Shown here in pieces: positions 15,066-19,940 of a stretch of DNA of 19,940 nucleotides. Positions within the stretch are counted from its first letter, which is position 1. Each line of letters begins with the position of its first letter. The notes under the pieces were generated by a model. It had not been told where the DNA came from. It made no database searches and was given only the letters and a program-made list of their open reading frames with translations. The position numbers were made by a program, and so were the translations under genes. Source of the stretch: an uncultured Beijerinckiaceae bacterium (GTDB lineage: Bacteria > Pseudomonadota > Alphaproteobacteria > Rhizobiales > Beijerinckiaceae); contig CALMGA010000118.1 in assembly GCA_937863205.1 (NCBI GenBank), forward strand, positions 1 to 19,940, read 5' to 3'.

Positions 15066-17582
15066 ATGACGCTGCCTGCCTCGCTCGCTTCGAAGCTCCG
15101 GCTTCCCGTCGTCTGCTCGCCCTTGTTCATCATCTCCAACCCGGATCTGGTGATCGCGCAGTGCAAGGCCGGCGTGGTGGGCTCGTTTCCCTCGCTCAAC
15201 GCGCGGCCGGTATCGCTGCTCGATGAATGGCTGCACCGCATCCGCGAAGAGCTGGCCGCCTGGGACCGCGACCATCCCGATACGCCGGCGGCGCCCTTCG
15301 CCGTCAACCAGATCGTGCACAAGACCAACGACCGGCTGGACCAGGACCTCGCCCTGTGCGCCAAGCACGAGGTTCCCTTCGTCATCACCTCGCTTGGCGC
15401 CCGCGAGGACCTCAACCGTGCCGTGCACGGCTGGGGCGGGCTGGTGTTCCACGACGTCATCGACGATCGTTTCGCCCGCAAGGCCATCGAGAAGGGCGCC
15501 GACGGGCTGATCGCGGTGGCGTCGGGCGCCGGCGGCCACGCCGGGCGGCTGTCGCCGTTCGCCCTGGTGCAGGAGTTGCGCCGCTGGTTCGATGGTCCGC
15601 TCGCCCTGTCGGGCGCCATCGCCAACGGCCGCGCGGTCCTCGCCGCCCAGGCGATGGGCGCCGACCTCGCCTACATCGGCTCGCTATTCATCGCGTCGCA
15701 GGAGGCCAATGCGGCCGACGGCTACAAGCGGATGATCGTGGACTCGCAGGCTTCCGACATCGTGTACTCCAACCTGTTCACCGGCGTGCACGGCAACTAT
15801 CTCCGCCCATCCATCGTCGCCGCAGGCCTCGACCCCGACGCCTTGCCCGAAAGCGACGCCTCCAGGATGAGCTTCGGCTCGGGCGGTTCGGCCAAGGCGT
15901 GGCGCGACATCTGGGGCTGCGGGCAGGGGATCGGCGACGTCGATGCGATCACCCCGGCGGCCGAGCAGGTGGCGAGGCTGGCCCGCGAATATGCCGCCGC
16001 CAAGGCCTCGCTCGACGGCCGCTTCCACCCCCAGCCGGCCGGTGCCGAGGCGGTGGTGCTCGCCGGCGAGCGCCTGCGCAGCCATGCGGAGATCAGGGAT
16101 CGCGCCGCCCGCGCCGCCCAGGCCTTCCGTGAGACCGGCGTCGGCGAGGGCGATTGCGTGGCGCTGCTGCTGCGCAACGACTTCGCCTTCTTCGAGGCGA
16201 GCCTGGGCGCCCAGCTCGCCGGCGCCTATCCCGTGCCGCTGAACTGGCACGCCACCGCCGACGAGGCCGGCTACATCCTGCGCGACTGCGCCGCCAAGGT
16301 GCTGGTCGCCCATGCCGACCTGCTGCCCGGCATCGAGGCCGGCATCCCCGAGGGGCTCGCGATCCTGCGCGTCGAAACGCCGGCCGAGATCCTGTCCGCC
16401 TACCGGGCCAAGCCCGGCCCGCCCCGGCCGGCCGGCGTACCGGGCTGGGACGGCTGGATCGCCCGGCATCCGCCGATGGCGACGCCGGCCGCCGCGGCCC
16501 GGGCCGCCGTGATCTACACCTCCGGCACCACCGGCCGTCCCAAGGGGGTGCGCCGCGCCCCCGGCACCAACGCCGCCGGCAACCCGGTCACCCTGGCCGG
16601 CTGGGGGCTCGGCGACGGCGCCCCCAAGACGGTGCTGATGAACGGGCCGATGTACCATTCCGCCCCCAACACCTACGGCCTCGCCTCGCTCGCCGACGGG
16701 GCTCGGATCGTGCTGCAGCCCCGCTTCGAGGCCGAAGGAATGCTGGCGCTGATCGAGCGCCACCGCATCAGCCACATGCACATCGTGCCGACGATGTTCT
16801 TCCGGCTGCTGCAGCTGCCCGATCCGGTGAAGGCGCGCTACGACGTGTCTTCGCTGCGCTTCGTGGTGCACGGCGCCGCGCCGTGCCCGGTCGCCGCCAA
16901 GCGGGCGATGATCGAGTGGTGGGGGCCGGTCATCCACGAATACTACGGCTCCACCGAGACCGGCCTCGCCACCGGGCTTGATCCGGCTGACGCGCTGCGC
17001 AAGCCGGGCACGGTCGGCCGGGCGCTGCCGGGCGTGAGCCTGCGCATCGTCGACGAGCGGGGCCGCGACCAGCCCGCCGGAGTTGCCGGCGACGTCTTCG
17101 TCCGGTCGGCGGTGGCGTCGGGGTTCGGCTACCTCGGCCTCGACGGCCAGCGCGCCGCCATCAGCCTCGGCGACTTCGTCACGGTGGGCGACATCGGCTT
17201 CCTCGACGAGGAGGGGTTCCTTTTCCTTTGCGACCGGCGCCGCGACACCATCATCTCCGGCGGCGTCAACATCTACCCGGCGGAGATCGAGGCCGGGTTG
17301 CTGGCGCTCGACGGCGTGGCCCAGTGCGCGGTGTTCGGCATTCCCGACGCCGAGTTCGGCGAGGCCGTGTGCGCCTACGTCGTGCCACGCGAGGGGGCGG
17401 CGCTGCGGCCGGAATCGATCCGCTCGGGGCTGTCGGGCCGGCTCAGCCGCTTCAAGATCCCCAAGCGGATCGAGATCGTCGCCGAGCTGCCGGTCGAGGA
17501 CTCGGGCAAGGTGTTCAAGCGCAAGCTGCGCGACCCTTATTGGGCCGCCTCGGCGTCCGGATCGGGCTGCAGCCTGTTGTAG
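15066..17582 (+). CDS. Nitronate monooxygenase / acyl-CoA synthetase fusion protein
   Basis: An uninterrupted frame of 838 codons. Residues 1-~316 are a complete nitronate monooxygenase (2-nitropropane dioxygenase-type FMN TIM barrel): LRLPVVCSPLFIISNPDLV, AVNQIVHKTN, SGAGGHAGRLSPF with the conserved His158, SGAIANGRAVLAAQAMGAD and the C-terminal DIWGCGQGIGDVDA. Residues ~320-830 are an ANL-type acyl-CoA synthetase: P-loop YTSGTTGRPKG (484-494), YYGSTETG (626-633), GDIGFLDEEGF (708-718), the hinge from Asp723, and the catalytic Lys815 in EDSGKVFKRK. Only the ligase's first residues seem lost. The ATG at 15066 starts the barrel but has a poor ribosome site; the frame is open back to 14817. Two GTG codons at 16053 and 16056, with GAGG just before, might allow separate ligase translation. 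Probable role: activation of a carboxylic acid to its CoA ester plus an FMN-dependent oxidation in one polypeptide; the substrate is unknown. Confidence 0.88.
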   Translation: MTLPASLASKLRLPVVCSPLFIISNPDLVIAQCKAGVVGSFPSLNARPVSLLDEWLHRIREELAAWDRDHPDTPAAPFAVNQIVHKTNDRLDQDLALCAKHEVPFVITSLGAREDLNRAVHGWGGLVFHDVIDDRFARKAIEKGADGLIAVASGAGGHAGRLSPFALVQELRRWFDGPLALSGAIANGRAVLAAQAMGADLAYIGSLFIASQEANAADGYKRMIVDSQASDIVYSNLFTGVHGNYLRPSIVAAGLDPDALPESDASRMSFGSGGSAKAWRDIWGCGQGIGDVDAITPAAEQVARLAREYAAAKASLDGRFHPQPAGAEAVVLAGERLRSHAEIRDRAARAAQAFRETGVGEGDCVALLLRNDFAFFEASLGAQLAGAYPVPLNWHATADEAGYILRDCAAKVLVAHADLLPGIEAGIPEGLAILRVETPAEILSAYRAKPGPPRPAGVPGWDGWIARHPPMATPAAAARAAVIYTSGTTGRPKGVRRAPGTNAAGNPVTLAGWGLGDGAPKTVLMNGPMYHSAPNTYGLASLADGARIVLQPRFEAEGMLALIERHRISHMHIVPTMFFRLLQLPDPVKARYDVSSLRFVVHGAAPCPVAAKRAMIEWWGPVIHEYYGSTETGLATGLDPADALRKPGTVGRALPGVSLRIVDERGRDQPAGVAGDVFVRSAVASGFGYLGLDGQRAAISLGDFVTVGDIGFLDEEGFLFLCDRRRDTIISGGVNIYPAEIEAGLLALDGVAQCAVFGIPDAEFGEAVCAYVVPREGAALRPESIRSGLSGRLSRFKIPKRIEIVAELPVEDSGKVFKRKLRDPYWAASASGSGCSLL

Positions 17583-17620
17583 GCGCCGGCCAGTGCCAGT
17601 CGGCGGCGACGTCCGGCGCC
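17582..17620. terminator. Inverted repeat between convergent fusion gene and aldo/keto reductase
   Basis: GGCGCCGG (17582-17589) and CCGGCGCC (17613-17620) are perfect 8-base arms 23 bases apart, starting at the last base of the fusion gene's stop codon. The loop is long and no T-run follows, so this is a weak terminator candidate. The rest of the gap up to 17818 shows nothing I can identify. Confidence 0.25.
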
Positions 17621-17818
17621 CCCGGCCGCGACGAACCTTCTCGGCCAAGGGGGAAATCCCCGGTCGTCGCCAGCTCGGTCATCAGACCCATCCTTCGTGC
17701 GCGTGACCACGGGTCTTCCTTCGTCCGCTTCGCCGCGGACATTATTGTGACCTTCGGGGGAGCCGAGCGGGTCACGCAGATGCGCAACGAGTGCGCCGCG
17801 AGCCTCCCGCAGGCCGCG

Positions 17819-18883
17819 TCAGCGCGCGTTGGCCCGCCCCGATTCGCGGGCCGCCTTGCGCGCGCCGATGGTCATGACATCCAGCATCCAGCCGGGGTAT
17901 TCGTTCGGCAGGCGGCTCGCTCCGTCCAGTGCGTCGAGGTCGGCCTCGCTCAGTTCCACCCTCGCTGCGGCGATGTTGTCGTCGAGCTGCTCCAGGCGCC
18001 GGGCCCCGACGATCACGGTGCTGACGACCCTCCTGTGCAGCAGCCAGGCGAGGGCGATCTGGGCGACGGACACGCCCCGCGCTTCCGCCATCGGCCGCAT
18101 CGCGTCGATGCAAGCAAACGCGCGGGCCTCGTCGACCGGCGGGAACGGGATGGCGGCGCGGCGATGGACGCCATCCGCGCCGTCGGCGGGGGCCTTCGAT
18201 CGCCCGATCTTGCCGCTGAGCAGGCCGCCGGCGAGCGGGCTCCACACCATCAGGCCGAGGCCCTCGCTCGCGAGCATCGGCGCCAGCTCGCGTTCGAGGT
18301 CGCGCCCGGCGATGCTGTAGTAGGCTTGGCAGCTGACCGGCGCGGCGAGCCCCAGCCGCTCGGCGAGGCCCAGCGCCTTCGCGATCTGCCACGCCGCCCA
18401 GTTCGAGACGCCGACGTAACGGACGTGACCGTGCTGCACCAGCGTATCGAGTGCGCGCAGGCTTTCCTCGATCGGCGTCTGCGCGTCGAAGCCGTGGAGC
18501 TGGTAAAGGTCGATGTGGTCGAGCCCGAGGCGCTTCAGGCTGGCCTTCGCCGCTTCCAGGATGTGCAGGCGCGAATTGCCGCCCCGGTTGGGGCTCGGGC
18601 CGGTCGGCGAGTACCCCTTGGTGGCGACCAGGATCTCGCCGCGCGGGATCCGCAGGTTGCGCAGGGCTCGGCCGGTGATCTCCTCCGACAGGCCGGCGGA
18701 ATAAGCGTCGGCGGTGTCGATCATGTTGATGCCGGCCTCGACCGCGCGGGCGAGGAAGCGGTCGGCGTCGCCCTGGTCCAGCGTCCCCATCTTGCCGAAG
18801 ATGCCGGTTCCACCGAAGGTCATGGTGCCCAGGCATATCTCGGACACGAAGACGCCGGTTCGGCCGAGCTTGTTCATCCGCAT
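17819..18883 (-). CDS. Aldo/keto reductase
   Basis: A 354-residue NADPH-dependent oxidoreductase of the TIM-barrel aldo/keto reductase superfamily, acting on aldehydes or ketones in the cytosol. The catalytic tetrad is complete: Asp56 and Tyr61 in DTADAYSAGLSEEITG, Lys89 in VATKG, and His130 in DLYQLHGFD. Other landmarks are LGRTGVFVSEICLGTMTFGG, GVSNWAAWQIAKAL, CQAYYSIAGRDLERE, WSPLAGGLLSGK and VIVGARRLEQLDDNIAA, the C-terminal NADPH-phosphate region. The ATG at 18883 was chosen over the one six bases later because AGGGAG lies about eight bases upstream. It converges on the fusion gene and appears monocistronic. Substrate cannot be deduced. Confidence 0.95.
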   Translation of the reverse strand: MRMNKLGRTGVFVSEICLGTMTFGGTGIFGKMGTLDQGDADRFLARAVEAGINMIDTADAYSAGLSEEITGRALRNLRIPRGEILVATKGYSPTGPSPNRGGNSRLHILEAAKASLKRLGLDHIDLYQLHGFDAQTPIEESLRALDTLVQHGHVRYVGVSNWAAWQIAKALGLAERLGLAAPVSCQAYYSIAGRDLERELAPMLASEGLGLMVWSPLAGGLLSGKIGRSKAPADGADGVHRRAAIPFPPVDEARAFACIDAMRPMAEARGVSVAQIALAWLLHRRVVSTVIVGARRLEQLDDNIAAARVELSEADLDALDGASRLPNEYPGWMLDVMTIGARKAARESGRANAR

Positions 18884-19023
18884 CGTTCACAACTCCCTGG
18901 CCAGACCGAGGCATGCCTGCGGCCCGCGCGGAGTATGGAACGGCGGCGATGCTGCGGGTAGATCATGCCGGGCGCATGACCTTGTGAATGGTTTGCAGCA
19001 ATGGAACGGCCGGCGACGGGCCC
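18884..19023. other. Intergenic gap between aldo/keto reductase and membrane protein gene
   Basis: 140 bases. It should hold the promoter of the minus-strand reductase and the end of the upstream minus-strand operon. A TCATGC-CGGGC-GCATGA hairpin near 18963-18979 may be the terminator of the latter; no clear promoter boxes were seen. Confidence 0.3.
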
Positions 19024-19518
19024 TCAGATGAACTCGCGGGCGTCGCTCATCGTGTCGAAGCGGCGAGTCCCGAGAATGGTCTCGACCTCCACCGAGCCGT
19101 CGGCAAAGGTGCGGTAGGGCCGGCGCTGGCGGGCGGCCTTGTCCATGGCGCCGCCGGCAGCATTGAGGCCGGCGAGCCCCGCGTCGAAGGGGGCCGGCTG
19201 CGGCTCCACAACGCGCTGGCTGGAGCGGGTGAGCACCGCGCCGAAGAAGCGGTTGAGGGCGCCGAACCCGGCCTGCAGGGTGCCGATCAGGGCGAGGGCG
19301 AAGCCGCTGCCGATCAGGCACTTGGCGATGCCGATCAGATCGGCGTGCAGGGCGGCGTGGAGGTCGGCGTGCAGGGTGGGCGAGCTTGGCGCGAGCCTGA
19401 GCGCGACGGCATCCGCCATCGCCGTCACGGCGAGCAGCAGCGCCCAGCCGATCGCCGCCACGCTCAAGCCGACCCAGGTCAGGCGGCCGGTCTCCAGGGC
19501 GTCGAAGTCGCGGCTCAT
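19024..19518 (-). CDS. Small membrane protein of unknown function
   Basis: A 164-residue product. Two hydrophobic segments (~14-40 and ~62-85) flank a short His/Ala/Leu segment LHADLHAALHADL that repeats itself, also visible as a repeated tcggcgtgcaggg in the DNA. The C-terminal half is soluble and ends with RPYRTFADGSVEVETILG then TRRF and DTMSDAREFI, a compact motif that looks conserved but that I cannot assign. The ATG at 19518 has an excellent ribosome site (GGAGGA) inside the preceding gene and overlaps its stop (ATGA), so the two genes are co-translated and probably act together. Confidence 0.75.
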   Translation of the reverse strand: MSRDFDALETGRLTWVGLSVAAIGWALLLAVTAMADAVALRLAPSSPTLHADLHAALHADLIGIAKCLIGSGFALALIGTLQAGFGALNRFFGAVLTRSSQRVVEPQPAPFDAGLAGLNAAGGAMDKAARQRRPYRTFADGSVEVETILGTRRFDTMSDAREFI

Positions 19519-19940
19519 CGGTCGTTCTCCTCCTTGGAAATGAACGTGAAGTCTTGGATCAGCACGTCGTGGACGAGGTTGGCGCCGAGCCGGTGGTTGG
19601 TTGAGGCGACGAGGCGGGCGATGAGCCCGTTCACGTCGTATTTGTCGAGGTGGAGGAAATCGAGGTGGTCGTCCGTGTAGATGGCGCGGAACGCCTCATC
19701 GAGCAGGAACGCCTCGGGCGAGACCGGCAGGGTCTTCGCCACCGTCGCATCCACCGTGTAGTTGAACTGCGCCACGATGAAGCCGCGCACCGCCCCCCCG
19801 GCGATGATCGGCACGTTGAGGACGCGGGTTTTTTCCAGCGTCAGCGCCGGCTTCTCCGTGGCGGCGGGAGCCGCCTTGCCGCCGCCGCCCATCGTGGCCA
19901 CGGCGAAGCTCGTGCCCAGCGATACGGCAAGGACCCAGAG
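19515..19940 (-). CDS. Membrane-anchored protein, possibly FliL-like, 5' end outside window
   Basis: The frame is open to the window edge, so the start is upstream; an internal GTG at 19901 should not be used because the 13 codons before it encode a hydrophobic stretch (LWVLAVSLGTSFAV) that is the end of a signal anchor or membrane helix. A Gly/Ala/Pro linker and a soluble domain of about 100 residues follow. The domain has the beta strand RGFIVAQFNYTVDA, helices around LLDEAFRAIYTDDH and YDVNGLIARLVASTNHRL, and the closing strand VHDVLIQDFTFISKE. This order (strand, long helices, short closing strand) recalls FliL and related periplasmic domains, but sequence similarity is too low for me to claim it. 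It overlaps the next gene by four bases. Confidence 0.7.
   Translation of the reverse strand, partial: LWVLAVSLGTSFAVATMGGGGKAAPAATEKPALTLEKTRVLNVPIIAGGAVRGFIVAQFNYTVDATVAKTLPVSPEAFLLDEAFRAIYTDDHLDFLHLDKYDVNGLIARLVASTNHRLGANLVHDVLIQDFTFISKEENDR

Noticed and set aside
15684..17648. 654-codon minus-strand frame antisense to the fusion gene
   Set aside because: His/Gly/Ala/Arg-rich antisense shadow of the CoA-ligase domain.

Overview
This is a GC-rich window with mostly C/G third codon positions. Its gene content suggests an alphaproteobacterium, probably of the Hyphomicrobiales (Rhizobiales). Supporting signs are an EcfG-type stress promoter, an hslV/hslU locus, a UbiK-like protein and an alphaproteobacterial-style ClpP-like protein. 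No rRNA, tRNA, CRISPR array, transposase or phage gene was seen, so this is chromosomal sequence with one visibly remodelled accessory locus.

Layout. 1-903: 3' part of malate synthase G. 1269-5293 (minus): a ClpP-like protein, an AI-2E family permease with a long C-terminal extension, and a fosmidomycin-resistance-type MFS exporter. 5482-7459: three small exported low-complexity proteins and a coiled-coil protein, with well-formed hairpin terminators and an EcfG-like promoter. 7851-10890: hslV, a polytopic membrane protein and hslU, joined by start/stop overlaps. 11033-11323: UbiK-like protein. 11554-13879: UDP-glucuronate decarboxylase and UDP-glucose dehydrogenase, which together make UDP-xylose from UDP-glucose. 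13943-14551 (minus): TetR regulator. 14710-about 14951: a broken carotenoid-oxygenase 5' end. 15066-17582: one 838-residue reading frame with a complete nitronate monooxygenase followed by a nearly complete acyl-CoA synthetase. 17819-18883 (minus): aldo/keto reductase. 19024-19940 (minus): two overlapping genes for membrane or envelope proteins of unknown role, the upstream one cut by the window edge.

The least ordinary region is 13.9-17.6 kb. A TetR gene faces a decayed carotenoid-oxygenase gene, followed by the monooxygenase/CoA-ligase fusion. I infer an ancestral TetR / carotenoid oxygenase / nitronate monooxygenase / acyl-CoA synthetase catabolic cluster that has lost one enzyme and fused two others. 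The second point of interest is the membrane protein translationally embedded between the two subunits of the HslVU protease. All functional assignments come from reading motifs and recalled family sequences; no database search was run.
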